A stretch of DNA of 64,000 bases from an uncultured Loktanella sp. (GCA_937132065.1 CAKZNT010000013.1:1-64000), one strand, 5' to 3'; positions 40,945 to 51,558 are shown, counted from the stretch's first letter. Numbers and translations are program-made. Notes: generated from the sequence alone by a model not told the origin.

Positions 40945-41337
40945 TTAAACGCGGCTCATATAATCGACGTCAAAACTACCGGGAAGCAGGGCAGAGACAG
41001 TCGTCTGCATGATTGCGCCATCGGTTGTGTGCAACGTGACCGTCACATCACCCGCCGCAAATTCCGCGATCTTCTGGCGACAGCCACCGCAGGGGCTGAC
41101 GGGCTGCGGGCTATCTGCAATGACGGCGATTTCGGCAATCGTGGTGTCACCGCCGGCCACCATCGCGGCAATCGCGCCCGCTTCGGCGCAAGTGCCCTCG
41201 GGGTAGGCCACATTCTCCACATTGCAGCCGGCATAAATCTTGCCCGAAGCGGCACGCAGCGCGGCGCCGACCTTGAATTTGGAATAAGGGGCATGGGCAT
41301 TTTCACGCACGGCGCTTGCAGTTTCGAGTAGGGTCAT
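40945..41337 (-). CDS. cdd: Cytidine deaminase
   Basis: HAPYSKFKVGAALRAASGKIYAGCNVENVAYPEGTCAEAGAI, PCGGCRQKI. Confidence 0.96.
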   Translation of the reverse strand: MTLLETASAVRENAHAPYSKFKVGAALRAASGKIYAGCNVENVAYPEGTCAEAGAIAAMVAGGDTTIAEIAVIADSPQPVSPCGGCRQKIAEFAAGDVTVTLHTTDGAIMQTTVSALLPGSFDVDYMSRV

Positions 41338-41390
41338 TTGTGGCTCCTGAGTTCAGTGCAAGTTTGACCGTTTGGTCAACGGTTTGCAAG

Positions 41391-42479
41391 TCAGGAGACC
41401 GTTTCAAACAGACCGGGCAACGAGACCTCAAGCAGCTCAATATCATCACTAGGATCACTATAGCGGGTCAGCATGTGCGGGGGGACCACGAATGCATCAC
41501 CAGCACTTAGCCGATACGGCTCCTTGCCCTCCCCCTCCAAGGTCATCGAGCCCTCAAGCACAAACGTGAAATGAATGTCCGCGTCATGCTTTGACCAAAT
41601 AGGGTCGCCCGTGCCACGGCGCACGACCTGCACGCCCGCGACCGCCTTGGTGTTGTTGGAAATCGTTGTGTCACGCGCCTTAAAACCAGCCAGACGGAAC
41701 GGCGACCAATCCGCCTCAGCGCCGACATTATGCACAAACTTCTGCCCCTGCCATTCCCGCTCGGGGCGCAGGTGTGGCGTTGGCAATGTCATCACATGGT
41801 CAATCTCGGTGATATGTTCGGCAGGCACACCGACTTCGATCACCTCGATTCCGTCAGACGCTTCAAGAACGCGGTGCCTGATCTCGGGGGGCTGGATAAA
41901 ACAGTCACCAGCCGTCAGGCGGATCGGGTCGCCCTGATCCTCGTAAACAACATCCACCCAGCCGCGATAACAATAGATTAGCTGAAATCCGACACGATGA
42001 AAGTGCACCATGTCGGGCACGGGACCACCATCAGGAATGCGAATGTGGCTCGCAATAATTGATCCACCAAGGCGCGAGGGAATCAAATCGCGGTAATGCA
42101 TGCCCGCGCGGCCAATCACCCAAGGCGCCTGATCGGCAAGCCTGCGCACAACAAACGCATGATCGGTCTGCGGCATCACAAGCGGCGGGTTCAGGGGGGC
42201 AACATCAACATGCGTGCCACCAGGTGAAACGAGCGGTGTCGCACCCTGCGCAAACGCAGGATCATCCGTCAATATCCGCAGGTGCGCGGCCCCTTTTGGC
42301 GCGTCAGCATCCAGACGCACACAAATCCCGTGCCCTGAAAAAACGGCCACCGTTGGATCGTCGGCGGGATAAATCATATCCATCCGCATGCCCAAGGTTT
42401 TGCTGAAAAAACCTAGGTCACCACGCAGATCGGTTGTGGCCAGCTGCATCTCGGCGCGAATTTCATGCGTTTGGGTCAT
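41391..42479 (-). CDS. Fused VOC (glyoxalase-like) plus two cupin domains
   Basis: N-terminal LATTDLRGDLGFFSKTLGMRMDM; two cupin motifs HRVGFQLIYCYRGWVDVVYEDQGDPIRLTAGDCFIQPPEIRH and HDADIHFTFVLEGSMTLEGEGKEPYRLSAGDAFVVPP. Confidence 0.75.
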   Translation of the reverse strand: MTQTHEIRAEMQLATTDLRGDLGFFSKTLGMRMDMIYPADDPTVAVFSGHGICVRLDADAPKGAAHLRILTDDPAFAQGATPLVSPGGTHVDVAPLNPPLVMPQTDHAFVVRRLADQAPWVIGRAGMHYRDLIPSRLGGSIIASHIRIPDGGPVPDMVHFHRVGFQLIYCYRGWVDVVYEDQGDPIRLTAGDCFIQPPEIRHRVLEASDGIEVIEVGVPAEHITEIDHVMTLPTPHLRPEREWQGQKFVHNVGAEADWSPFRLAGFKARDTTISNNTKAVAGVQVVRRGTGDPIWSKHDADIHFTFVLEGSMTLEGEGKEPYRLSAGDAFVVPPHMLTRYSDPSDDIELLEVSLPGLFETVS

Positions 42480-42569
42480 GGCACGCAGGGTGTGACGATG
42501 TGGTAAGATTTGCAAGAGGCCGTGATACATGCTTAATCATTGGCAGGACTTGCCCTTAAGGCAATAAAG

Positions 42570-42587
42570 TAGTTTAGCATTAAACTA
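42570..42587. promoter_or_regulatory. Inverted repeat in the cupin/maeB divergent promoter region
   Basis: TAGTTTA-GCAT-TAAACTA, 7-bp perfect arms. Confidence 0.45.
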
Positions 42588-42603
42588 TATTCGATTTCGG
42601 GAG

Positions 42604-44889
42604 ATGAAAATGGCTGATGAATCAAAAGACCGCGCGCGACAGGCTGCACTCGACTACCACCAATTCCCCAAACCGGGTAAACTCGAAATTCGGGCAACAA
42701 AGCCACTGGCAAACGGACGTGATCTGTCGCGCGCCTATTCACCCGGTGTTGCAGAGGCCTGCCTCGAGATCAAAGCCGACCCCTCAACCGCACGCGACTA
42801 CACAACGCGCGGCAACCTTGTGGGCGTTGTGACCAACGGCACGGCTGTGCTCGGGCTTGGCAACATCGGCAGCCTCGCATCCAAACCCGTGATGGAGGGC
42901 AAGGCCGTCCTGTTCAAAAAGTTCGCCAACATCGACTGTTTTGACATCGAGCTTGACGAAAGCGACCCCGAAAAGCTTGCCGAAATCGTCTGTAGTCTCG
43001 AGCCGACATTCGGCGCAATCAACCTCGAAGACATCAAAGCGCCCGACTGCTTTATCGTCGAAAAGATCTGCCGCGAGCGGATGAACATCCCCGTCTTCCA
43101 TGATGATCAACACGGCACGGCCATTGTCGTGGGCGCGGCGGCAACCAACGCTTTGCGGGTCGCTGGCAAAAAGTTCGAAGATATTAAAATCGTCTCGACC
43201 GGCGGTGGCGCCGCGGGCATCGCTTGTCTCAATATGTTGCTTAAACTCGGCGTTAAGCGCGAAAACGTGTGGCTATGTGATATCGAGGGTCTTGTTTACG
43301 AGGGCCGCGAAAAGGACATGACCCCGCAAAAGGCGGAGTATGCGCAGGGTAAAACACCTGCGACACTCGGTGACGTGATCAAAGGCGCAGACATGTTCCT
43401 TGGCCTGTCAGGCCCCGGTGTGCTCAAGCCCGAAATGGTCGCACAGATGACCAGTGCGCCGATCATTTTTGCCCTCGCCAACCCGAACCCCGAGATTGAT
43501 CCGGATGCCGCGCGCGCCGTTGCCCCCGACGCCATCATCGCGACGGGTCGGTCGGATTTCCCAAACCAAGTGAACAACGTGCTGTGCTTCCCGTTCATCT
43601 TTCGCGGCGCGCTCGATGTTGGCGCGACCGACATCAACGACGAGATGAAAATCGCCTGCGTCGAAGGGATCGCCGAACTTGCGCGCATGACCACCAGCGC
43701 CGAAGCCGCCGCGGCCTATACGGGCGAAAAGCTGACATTTGGCCCCGATTATCTGATCCCGAAACCCTTTGATCCACGCTTGATGGGCGTGGTGGCTGGC
43801 GCGGTGGCGCGCGCAGCCATTGAAACCGGCGTAGCAACGCGCCCCATCGCGGATCTGGACGCCTATAAGAACGGGCTCGACGGCTCGGTCTTTAAATCGG
43901 CTATGATCATGCGGCCAGTGTTCGAGGCTGCAAAAACCGCCAAGCGCAGCATTGTCTTTGCCGAAGGTGAAGACGAACGGGTCTTGCGTGCCGCGCAAGC
44001 GATCATGGAAGAAACCGTTGATCAACCGATCCTTATTGGCCGCCCCGAGGTGATCGAGCGGCGGTGCGAACGCGCGGGTCTCAAAATCCGTCCGGGCGTC
44101 GACTTCCAGATCGTGAACCCCGAAAACGACCCGCGTTATTACGACTACTGGAACACCTACCACGACATCATGGCGCGCAAGGGCGTGACACCTGATCTGG
44201 CCAAGGCGATTATGCGCACCAACACCACGGCTATCGGGGCCGTGATGGTGCATCGTGGCGAGGCAGACAGCTTGATTTGTGGCACGTTCGGCCAGTTTCT
44301 ATGGCACTTGAACTATGTGTCGCAAATTTTGGGCACGCAAAAGCTGCACCCTGTTGCCGCTTTGTCCTTGATGATCCTCGAGGACGGGCCTCTGTTCATT
44401 GCCGATACGCAAGTGCACCCCGAACCATCGCCAGAACAAATCGCAGAAACCGTTATTGGTGCGGCCCGCCACGTGCGCCGCTTTGGCCTTGCGCCCAAGA
44501 TTGCGCTCTGTTCGCATAGCCAGTTCGGCAATCTTGATTGTGATACGGGCCGCCGCATGCGGGCCGCGATTGCGATCCTTGATAGCCAGCCGCGCGACTT
44601 TGATTACGAGGGCGAGATGCATGTTGATGCGGCGCTCGATGTCGAATTGCGCAATCGGGTCTTCCCGAACGCGCACCTGCCCGGCCCTGCAAACTGCCTC
44701 GTATTTGCAAATACAGATGCGGCATCAGGCGTGCGCAACATCCTCAAGATGAAAGGCGCAGGCCTTGAAGTCGGGCCGATCCTGATGGGGATGGGGAACC
44801 GCGCGCATATCGTCACATCGTCGATCACGGCGCGTGGGTTGCTTAACATGACCGCACTGGCGGGCACGCCCGTCGACCACTACGGCTAA
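42604..44889 (+). CDS. maeB: NADP-dependent malic enzyme with phosphotransacetylase-like C-terminal domain
   Basis: [37 protein letters not shown]-terminal [16 protein letters not shown]. Confidence 0.95.
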   Translation: MKMADESKDRARQAALDYHQFPKPGKLEIRATKPLANGRDLSRAYSPGVAEACLEIKADPSTARDYTTRGNLVGVVTNGTAVLGLGNIGSLASKPVMEGKAVLFKKFANIDCFDIELDESDPEKLAEIVCSLEPTFGAINLEDIKAPDCFIVEKICRERMNIPVFHDDQHGTAIVVGAAATNALRVAGKKFEDIKIVSTGGGAAGIACLNMLLKLGVKRENVWLCDIEGLVYEGREKDMTPQKAEYAQGKTPATLGDVIKGADMFLGLSGPGVLKPEMVAQMTSAPIIFALANPNPEIDPDAARAVAPDAIIATGRSDFPNQVNNVLCFPFIFRGALDVGATDINDEMKIACVEGIAELARMTTSAEAAAAYTGEKLTFGPDYLIPKPFDPRLMGVVAGAVARAAIETGVATRPIADLDAYKNGLDGSVFKSAMIMRPVFEAAKTAKRSIVFAEGEDERVLRAAQAIMEETVDQPILIGRPEVIERRCERAGLKIRPGVDFQIVNPENDPRYYDYWNTYHDIMARKGVTPDLAKAIMRTNTTAIGAVMVHRGEADSLICGTFGQFLWHLNYVSQILGTQKLHPVAALSLMILEDGPLFIADTQVHPEPSPEQIAETVIGAARHVRRFGLAPKIALCSHSQFGNLDCDTGRRMRAAIAILDSQPRDFDYEGEMHVDAALDVELRNRVFPNAHLPGPANCLVFANTDAASGVRNILKMKGAGLEVGPILMGMGNRAHIVTSSITARGLLNMTALAGTPVDHYG

Positions 44890-44896
44890 CAAGACA

Positions 44897-44927
44897 GGCG
44901 AGCGGGTTGCATTGCAATCGGCTCGCC
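44897..44927. terminator. Putative hairpin terminator after maeB
   Basis: GGCGAGC...GCTCGCC; weak T run. Confidence 0.4.
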
Positions 44928-45039
44928 ATTTGGCTTGTCAACAAATTGACTCTGATTTTCCGTTAGCGCCGCAACCACGCTTGCCCAGCATAAATCTCGT
45001 GCTTACACATTTCCCTATGATCATTTGGGAGGATGAACG

Positions 45040-46932
45040 ATGGGATATGCAGAAGTCTACAAAAGCTGGCAAGACGATCCAGAAGCATTCTGGATGGCGC
45101 AAGCCGATGCAATCTCGTGGGATACGCCCCCCTCAAAGGCACTGTCAGACGACAAAGCCCCGCTTTACGAATGGTTCAAAGATGCGCAAGTCAACGCTTG
45201 CTATAACGCCGTTGACCGCCACGTAGAGCAAGGGCGCGGTGATCAAACCGCGATCATCTACGACAGCCCGATCACGGGCACGAAAAGCAAAACCACCTTT
45301 GCAGAGCTTCAGACCCAAACCGCCGCCCTCGCAGGGGTGTTGCGCGACAAGGGGATCGTTGCTGGTGATCGCGTTATCATCTACATGCCGATGGTCACCG
45401 AAAGCCTCGTGGCCATGCTGGCCTGTGCGCGCATTGGCGCGGTGCACTCGGTGGTCTTTGGCGGTTTCGCTGCGCATGAATTGGCTGTGCGCATTGATGA
45501 TGCCACACCTAAAGCGATCATCGCCGCGTCCTGTGGCCTCGAGCCAAATCGCGTCGTTGCTTATAAACCGCTGCTTGACGGGGCCATTGACCAATCTACC
45601 CACAAACCCGACTTCACGATTGTTTTGCAGCGCGAGCAGTCGCCTTGCGACCTGATTGAAGGGCGGGATTTTGACTGGCATGAGGCGCAAAAGGGTGTTG
45701 CCCCCGCCGACTGCGTGTCTGTCTCGGGGGACCACCCCGCCTATATTCTCTATACCTCTGGCACGACAGGCGCGCCAAAGGGCGTTGTGCGTCCGACCGC
45801 TGGGCATCTCGTGGCGCTAAACTGGACGATGAGGGCGGTCTATAACGTCGATCAAGGCGATGTGTTCTGGGCCGCATCTGATGTGGGCTGGGTCGTGGGG
45901 CACTCCTATATCTGCTACGGTCCATTGATCGCGGGGATCACTACGGTTGTGTTCGAGGGCAAGCCCGTTGGCACACCTGACGCGGGCACGTTCTGGCGTG
46001 TGATCGCGGAACATAACGTGCGCTCCTTCTTCACCGCGCCAACCGCGTTTCGCGCGATCAAGCGTGAAGACCCGACAGGGATCGAGATCAAGAAATACGA
46101 CATCTCCTGCTTGCGCGCCCTTTACCTCGCTGGCGAGAGAGCCGACCCCGACACAATCGAGTGGGCGCAAAAGATCATGGGCGTGCCTGTCTATGACCAT
46201 TGGTGGCAAACCGAAACGGGCTACACAATTGCGGGCAATCCTACAGGAATCGAGGCGCTTCCCGTCAAGATCGGCTCGCCAACCGTGGCAATGCCCGGAT
46301 ACGACGTGCAAATCCTTGATGAGGCGGGGCATCCGGTGAAAGCTGGCGAACTCGGAGCAATCGCGATCAAGCTGCCCCTACCGCCCGGGACGTTGCCTAC
46401 GCTGTGGAACGCGAAAGACCGCTTTGTGAAATCCTACCTGACCACATTCCCCGGATACTATGAAACGGGTGATGCGGGGATGATCGACGAAGATGGCTAT
46501 CTCTATATCATGGCGCGCACCGATGACGTGATCAACGTAGCAGGGCACAGGCTCTCGACTGGCGCGATGGAAGAAGTGCTGGCAGGTCACCCCGACGTGG
46601 CCGAATGCGCCGTCATTGGCGTCACCGACACACTCAAAGGGCAACTGCCGATGGGCTTCCTTTGCACCAACAAGGGCACAACCAAAACCGACGACGAAAT
46701 CAAGGCCGAATGCGTCAAGCTCGTGCGTGACCAGATCGGGCCTGTCGCCGCGTTCAAACTGGTGACTGTTGTGGACCGCCTGCCAAAGACGCGCTCAGGC
46801 AAAATCCTGCGCGCAACAATGGTGAAAATCGCCGATAGCGCGGCCTTTAAAATGCCCGCAACAATCGACGACCCCGCGATCCTCGACGAGATCAAAGCCG
46901 CGCTGCAACCAATGGGTTACGCCAAGGACTAA
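45040..46932 (+). CDS. prpE: Propionate--CoA ligase
   Basis: MGYAEVYKSWQDDPEAFWMAQA, YTSGTTGAPKGVVRPTAGH, WWQTETGYTIAGNP. Confidence 0.92.
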   Translation: MGYAEVYKSWQDDPEAFWMAQADAISWDTPPSKALSDDKAPLYEWFKDAQVNACYNAVDRHVEQGRGDQTAIIYDSPITGTKSKTTFAELQTQTAALAGVLRDKGIVAGDRVIIYMPMVTESLVAMLACARIGAVHSVVFGGFAAHELAVRIDDATPKAIIAASCGLEPNRVVAYKPLLDGAIDQSTHKPDFTIVLQREQSPCDLIEGRDFDWHEAQKGVAPADCVSVSGDHPAYILYTSGTTGAPKGVVRPTAGHLVALNWTMRAVYNVDQGDVFWAASDVGWVVGHSYICYGPLIAGITTVVFEGKPVGTPDAGTFWRVIAEHNVRSFFTAPTAFRAIKREDPTGIEIKKYDISCLRALYLAGERADPDTIEWAQKIMGVPVYDHWWQTETGYTIAGNPTGIEALPVKIGSPTVAMPGYDVQILDEAGHPVKAGELGAIAIKLPLPPGTLPTLWNAKDRFVKSYLTTFPGYYETGDAGMIDEDGYLYIMARTDDVINVAGHRLSTGAMEEVLAGHPDVAECAVIGVTDTLKGQLPMGFLCTNKGTTKTDDEIKAECVKLVRDQIGPVAAFKLVTVVDRLPKTRSGKILRATMVKIADSAAFKMPATIDDPAILDEIKAALQPMGYAKD

Positions 46933-46934
46933 AC

Positions 46935-47255
46935 ATGGAAAACGCAAAAGACATCATCGACGCCGTCAAAAGCACCGTGCAAGAGGTCAGCGCGACTGTC
47001 CGCTTCGTCGGGAAATACGGCGGTGAGGTCTTTTGCACCGATCCCGACAGTGACAAGATTTTCGTCGGCGGGGTCTTTGAAAACAAGGCGCATGTTTCGC
47101 TGGAATTTTCCGAAGGCGCGTCTTTTGACGATCCAGCGGGGCATCTCGAAGGACAAGGCAAAAATCGGCGGCACTTGAAACTGACGTCGCTCAACGATGT
47201 GACATCCAAGGATGCAAAAGCGTTCTTGGAACAGGCCTTTGCCAATCGACCTTAA
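46935..47255 (+). CDS. DUF1801-like protein
   Basis: FCTDPDSDKIFVGGVFENKAHVSLEFSEGASFDDPAGHLEGQGKNRRHLKL. Confidence 0.65.
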   Translation: MENAKDIIDAVKSTVQEVSATVRFVGKYGGEVFCTDPDSDKIFVGGVFENKAHVSLEFSEGASFDDPAGHLEGQGKNRRHLKLTSLNDVTSKDAKAFLEQAFANRP

Positions 47256-48016
47256 GTAAACTGCTCGTTGATCAGCCGCTCTTCCAGCCCGTGACCCGGA
47301 TCAAACAGAATGCGGTGCGATACCGCAGGTTCCGAGCGGATCTCGACACTGGCGACATCGCGCACGGATTTACCATCCGCATCGGCCATGACAGGGCGTT
47401 TGGCGGGGTGGATCACATCAAAACGGACTATCGCGCTTTTGGGTAAAAGAGCGCCACGCCAGCGGCGGGGGCGAAACGCGGACATCGCAGTCAGGGCCAG
47501 AACATCCGATCCAATCGGCAGGATTGGACCATGGGCAGAATAGTTATAGGCGGTTGATCCCGCAGGGGTCGCGACAAGCGCGCCGTCACAGACCAGCTCT
47601 TTCATGCGCAACTTGCCATCAACAGTAATGCGCAGCTTGGCGGCCTGCGGACCTGCGCGCAATAGGCTCACCTCGTTGATCGCCAGCATCTCGTGCATCG
47701 TGCCATCCACACAAAGGGCGGTCATCGTTAGCGGGTTGATCACCTCCTCTTGGGCCTCCGCAAGGCGGTCAGGCAAATCATCCGCATGATATTCGTTCAT
47801 CAAGAAACCGACCGTGCCGCGGTTCATGCCATAGACAGGCGCAGTCAAATGTTGGGTCGCATGAAGGGTTTGAAGCATAAACCCGTCCCCCCCCAAGGCC
47901 ACAATCACGTCAGCCTCGATCAGCGGGACATCCCCATGTAACGCCGCCAGATCGCGGTGTGCCTCCATCGCCAAGGGCGCGGAACTGGCGGTAAATGCAA
48001 TCTTGGTGCGGCCCAT
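47252..48016 (-). CDS. nadK: NAD kinase
   Basis: DVIVALGGDGFMLQTLH, GMNRGTVGFLMNEY, DGALVATPAGSTAYNYSAHGPI. Confidence 0.95.
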   Translation of the reverse strand: MGRTKIAFTASSAPLAMEAHRDLAALHGDVPLIEADVIVALGGDGFMLQTLHATQHLTAPVYGMNRGTVGFLMNEYHADDLPDRLAEAQEEVINPLTMTALCVDGTMHEMLAINEVSLLRAGPQAAKLRITVDGKLRMKELVCDGALVATPAGSTAYNYSAHGPILPIGSDVLALTAMSAFRPRRWRGALLPKSAIVRFDVIHPAKRPVMADADGKSVRDVASVEIRSEPAVSHRILFDPGHGLEERLINEQFT

Positions 48017-48199
48017 TGGCAGTCATTCCTTTGTCAGTCAAACAACTGTCCCAAGATCGGGCAGGAAACGCAAGGCGTGCATCCGGAACACGCAATGACG
48101 GGCAAGGTGATCACGGGGTCGCTTTGTTGCTTTTTGCTCGGGCGGACATAGGCTATGAGGACGCAACTGATTGATCATGTGACCAAGGGGGACATCAAC

Positions 48200-49495
48200 A
48201 TGACTGCTTCTGAGCGCGACACTGGCTTTTTCACCGAAAAACTCGAAACACGCGATCCGGCGATCCATGCGGCAATGAAGGCCGAGTTAGGCCGTCAGCG
48301 CAATGAAATCGAGCTGATTGCCTCCGAAAACATCGTTTCTGCTGCCGTCATGGAAGCGCAGGGCGGCGTGATGACCAACAAATACGCCGAAGGGTATCCG
48401 GGGCGGCGCTATTACGGCGGCTGCGAACATGTTGATGTGGCCGAAAACCTTGCGATTGATCGGGCCAAAGAGCTGTTCGGCTGTGACTTTGCCAACGTGC
48501 AGCCCAACTCTGGCTCGCAGGCCAACCAAGGGGTGTTTCAGGCACTGTTGCAGCCCGGTGATACGATCCTTGGCATGTCTTTGGACGCAGGCGGCCACCT
48601 GACCCATGGCGCGCGGCCAAACCAGTCGGGCAAATGGTTTAATGCTGTGCAATACGGTGTGCGCAAGGAAGATAACCTGCTGGATTACGATGAGGTGCAA
48701 GCCCTCGCGACCGAACATCAGCCCAAGATGATCATTGCTGGCGGCTCTGCAATCCCGCGCATCATCGACTTTGGCAAGATGCGTGAAATCGCGGATTCCG
48801 TTGGTGCATTTCTGTTTGTTGATATGGCGCATTTTGCAGGTCTTGTTGCGGCAGGCCTCTATCCTTCACCGTTCCCGCATGCACATGTGGCAACCACGAC
48901 GACCCACAAGACCCTGCGCGGACCACGCGGCGGCATGATCGTGACCAATGACGAAGCCATCGCCAAAAAGGTGAACTCGGCAATCTTCCCGGGCATCCAA
49001 GGTGGCCCGTTGATGCATGTTATCGCAGGCAAGGCCGTGGCCTTTGGCGAGGCGCTACGCCCTGAATTCAAGGTATATCAACAGCAGGTTGTGAAGAACG
49101 CGCAAGCCTTGGCTGATCAGCTGATCAAGGGCGGCCTCGACATCGTTTCAGGGGGCACAGACACGCATTTGATGCTTGTTGACCTGCGCCCTAAAGGCGT
49201 GAAAGGCAACGAGACGGAAAAATCTCTGGGCCGTGCGCATATCACCTGCAACAAGAACGGTATTCCGTTTGACCCTGAAAAGCCGACAGTCACCTCGGGT
49301 ATCCGCCTTGGGTCACCTGCGGGCACAACGCGCGGGTTTGGCGAGGCCGAGTTCCGCCAGATCGCGGATTGGATTGTTCAAGTGACGGACGGCTTGGCCG
49401 CAAACGGCGAAGACGGGAACGCGGACGTCGAAGCAAGAGTGCGCGCCGAAGTCGAAGCCATGTGCGAAAAATTCCCGATGTATCCAAATCTCTAA
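48200..49495 (+). CDS. glyA: Serine hydroxymethyltransferase
   Basis: [59 protein letters not shown]. Confidence 0.98.
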   Translation: MTASERDTGFFTEKLETRDPAIHAAMKAELGRQRNEIELIASENIVSAAVMEAQGGVMTNKYAEGYPGRRYYGGCEHVDVAENLAIDRAKELFGCDFANVQPNSGSQANQGVFQALLQPGDTILGMSLDAGGHLTHGARPNQSGKWFNAVQYGVRKEDNLLDYDEVQALATEHQPKMIIAGGSAIPRIIDFGKMREIADSVGAFLFVDMAHFAGLVAAGLYPSPFPHAHVATTTTHKTLRGPRGGMIVTNDEAIAKKVNSAIFPGIQGGPLMHVIAGKAVAFGEALRPEFKVYQQQVVKNAQALADQLIKGGLDIVSGGTDTHLMLVDLRPKGVKGNETEKSLGRAHITCNKNGIPFDPEKPTVTSGIRLGSPAGTTRGFGEAEFRQIADWIVQVTDGLAANGEDGNADVEARVRAEVEAMCEKFPMYPNL

Positions 49496-49502
49496 CGGGT
49501 GC

Positions 49503-49523
49503 ATGGGTTAAAACCCATCCTAC
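49503..49523. repeat. 21-bp palindromic dispersed repeat, copy B
   Basis: ATGGGTTAAAACCCATCCTAC, identical to 26714..26734. Confidence 0.85.
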
Positions 49524-49532
49524 GCAAATGCG

Positions 49533-49563
49533 GGCCATCACAGGGAACTGTGGTGGCCTTTTT
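49533..49563 (+). terminator. Rho-independent terminator after glyA
   Basis: GGCCATCACAG-GGAA-CTGTGGTGGCC then TTTTT. Confidence 0.8.
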
Positions 49564-49565
49564 AG

Positions 49566-49937
49566 TTAGACGATCCCGCGTTGCACAAGCACCGTGACCA
49601 CGATGATGAAAACAACGATAAAGGCAAATGCGAGCGACCCGAGCCAAGCCAGAAACATGCCCTTGACGCGATCGGCAGGGTTCACGCCAGCAAGGTAAGA
49701 CGTCAGCCGACCGTGAGCCTTTGTGGCCTTGTCCGCATCAATCATGCGATTCAGTTTGGGATGATGCATCACCGTCGCCGCTTGCGCCAGATAGGTCGCG
49801 TCACGGCGCAGATTTCGCGGCAAGCGGCGGCCCGCCTTGCGGACCTGTAAATCAAGCGTTTTGCCACGCACCCGCAGACGGGTTTCCATCAGCTTGCGCA
49901 CTTCGGCCACTTGATTATCGAGCAAATCCCCAGTCAT
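49566..49937 (-). CDS. Conserved hypothetical protein with C-terminal TM helix
   Basis: 123 aa; C-terminal FLAWLGSLAFAFIVVFIIVVTVLVQRGIV. Confidence 0.65.
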   Translation of the reverse strand: MTGDLLDNQVAEVRKLMETRLRVRGKTLDLQVRKAGRRLPRNLRRDATYLAQAATVMHHPKLNRMIDADKATKAHGRLTSYLAGVNPADRVKGMFLAWLGSLAFAFIVVFIIVVTVLVQRGIV

Positions 49938-50015
49938 GAAACGACGTTAAACATGTGCACGCGCCGCTCTCAATGGCTCTGGCTTTTCTTGTCTGTGAAG
50001 GGTTAGATTAGATGC

Positions 50016-50759
50016 ATGTTAAACACGGTTTTATACGATGGGCCTGCGGGCGTTCCTTTGGTTATCGCGCACGGGCTTTTCGGCTCTGCGCGCAACTGGA
50101 ATGTTATCGCAAAGCGGCTATCACAATCGCGCCCCGTCATTGCGGTCGATATGCGAAACCACGGCGCAAGCCCTTGGTTTAACACGCAGTCTTATGCAGA
50201 TATGGCCACGGATCTGGCAGAAGTCATCAACGGCCAAGCCGATATTCTGGGTCATTCGATGGGCGGAAAGGCGGCGATGATGCTGGCGCTGCAACACCCT
50301 GAAAAGGTTCGCAAATTGATCGTCGCGGATATTGCGCCTGTTACTTATCAGCATTCCCAGATGGGGCCGATTGATGCGATGCGGGGCGTGGATTTGAGCG
50401 ATGTGAAAACCCGCTCGGATGTGGGGGCACAATTGAGTGGGTTGGAGGCTGGTGTCGATACGTTTCTGCTGCAATCCCTTGATTTAAAAGAGAAAAAATG
50501 GAAGCTGAACTTGGATGTTCTGGCCGATCAGATGCCTGAAATCATTGGATTCCCCGAGGTTTCCGCGCAATTTGATGGACCGAGCCTTTTCTTGTCGGGT
50601 GCGGCGTCAGATTACGTGAAAACAGAGCATCGCCCGCGGATCAAAGAGCTATTCCCGCAGGCAAAATTCGCGAAAATCCCGCAGGCGGGCCATTGGTTGC
50701 ACGCCGAGAAACCGCGCGAGTTTGAGGCGGCGGTTTCGACATTTCTAGCGATGAAATAG
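50016..50759 (+). CDS. Alpha/beta hydrolase (YbfF-like)
   Basis: GVPLVIAHGLFGSARNWNVIAKRL, ADILGHSMGGKAAMMLAL, GHWLHAEKP. Confidence 0.9.
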   Translation: MLNTVLYDGPAGVPLVIAHGLFGSARNWNVIAKRLSQSRPVIAVDMRNHGASPWFNTQSYADMATDLAEVINGQADILGHSMGGKAAMMLALQHPEKVRKLIVADIAPVTYQHSQMGPIDAMRGVDLSDVKTRSDVGAQLSGLEAGVDTFLLQSLDLKEKKWKLNLDVLADQMPEIIGFPEVSAQFDGPSLFLSGAASDYVKTEHRPRIKELFPQAKFAKIPQAGHWLHAEKPREFEAAVSTFLAMK

Positions 50760-50764
50760 CAGCG

Positions 50765-50950
50765 CTATCTATTTGAAAAGATTGCCTTTGCCACGAAATA
50801 CGACATTGGCAGCGCGATGATTGCGCCCGCAGCGGCGGCGATCAGGATCGGCTGCAAAGTGTCGTTACCAGTGGCCAATGCGGCCACGATGAAAATGCCG
50901 GCCACGCTTGTGCCGATGATCGAATAAAGCATTGCTGCGAACTGGAACAT
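50765..50950 (-). CDS. Small two-TM protein
   Basis: MFQFAAMLYSIIGTSVAGIFIVAALATGNDTLQPILIAAAAGAIIALPMSYFVAKAIFSNR. Confidence 0.65.
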   Translation of the reverse strand: MFQFAAMLYSIIGTSVAGIFIVAALATGNDTLQPILIAAAAGAIIALPMSYFVAKAIFSNR

Positions 50951-51034
50951 CTGTGTCTCCTCAGGTCTGTTTGAGGCTAATTTAGCCGCGTGCCCTGCCC
51001 CGTCCTTGATATGGGTCAAAACGGGGTGTGATTT

Positions 51035-51064
51035 GCGTGCACGCGGCGTGCACCATGCGTGCAC
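51035..51064. promoter_or_regulatory. Triple GCGTGCAC repeat with 11-bp period, candidate RHH operator
   Basis: GCGTGCAC at 51035, 51046 and 51057, about 70 bp upstream of the BrnA-like gene. Confidence 0.6.
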
Positions 51065-51135
51065 CGCGCGGTCGGGTGAGGGTTTGGCAGGGTTGGTGGA
51101 CCATAATGCCCTTGAACCTAAGACTGGAGCCACAA

Positions 51136-51546
51136 ATGCCCGCCAAGAAAATGACCCCGACGAACCATGCCCGCTACTCCGAACTTGTGCGGCAAATGTA
51201 TGAGACCCTCGCCGATTTTCGCCACCCCGCGTTGATGAAATCGATCCTGCCCGCCGAGTGGCGCGAGATATCGGGCGACCCCGTGCCCGAGCGCGTGCGG
51301 ATCACGCTGCGCGTCGATGCAGATGTGGCGAAGTTTTATCGCAAGCTGGGGCGCGAGTATCAGGCGACGATGAACCGCGTGCTGCGCGCATTTATGCTGG
51401 CGCGGCTCACCGAGATGCTAGGCCCGCCCGATCTGGTTGATATCGAGCAGGCGGATGAGTTGGGCGCGGCCACGTTCGAGATGGAAGTGATGCTGCGCGA
51501 TCAGTTGGAGGAGTTGCGGCGGGGGCGGTTAGGCGCGCGCGGTTAG
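51136..51546 (+). CDS. BrnA-like ribbon-helix-helix antitoxin-family protein
   Basis: PERVRITLRVDADVAKFYRKLGREYQATMNRVLRAFMLARL. Confidence 0.65.
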   Translation: MPAKKMTPTNHARYSELVRQMYETLADFRHPALMKSILPAEWREISGDPVPERVRITLRVDADVAKFYRKLGREYQATMNRVLRAFMLARLTEMLGPPDLVDIEQADELGAATFEMEVMLRDQLEELRRGRLGARG

Positions 51547-51558
51547 ACGTGACTTAGG

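Noticed and set aside
36829-41337. Nucleoside salvage operon as unusual
   Set aside because: cdd-deoA-deoB-add-upp with tight overlaps is a standard salvage arrangement.
43408-44253. 281-aa minus-strand ORF opposite maeB
   Set aside because: Antisense shadow of a well-supported coding region.
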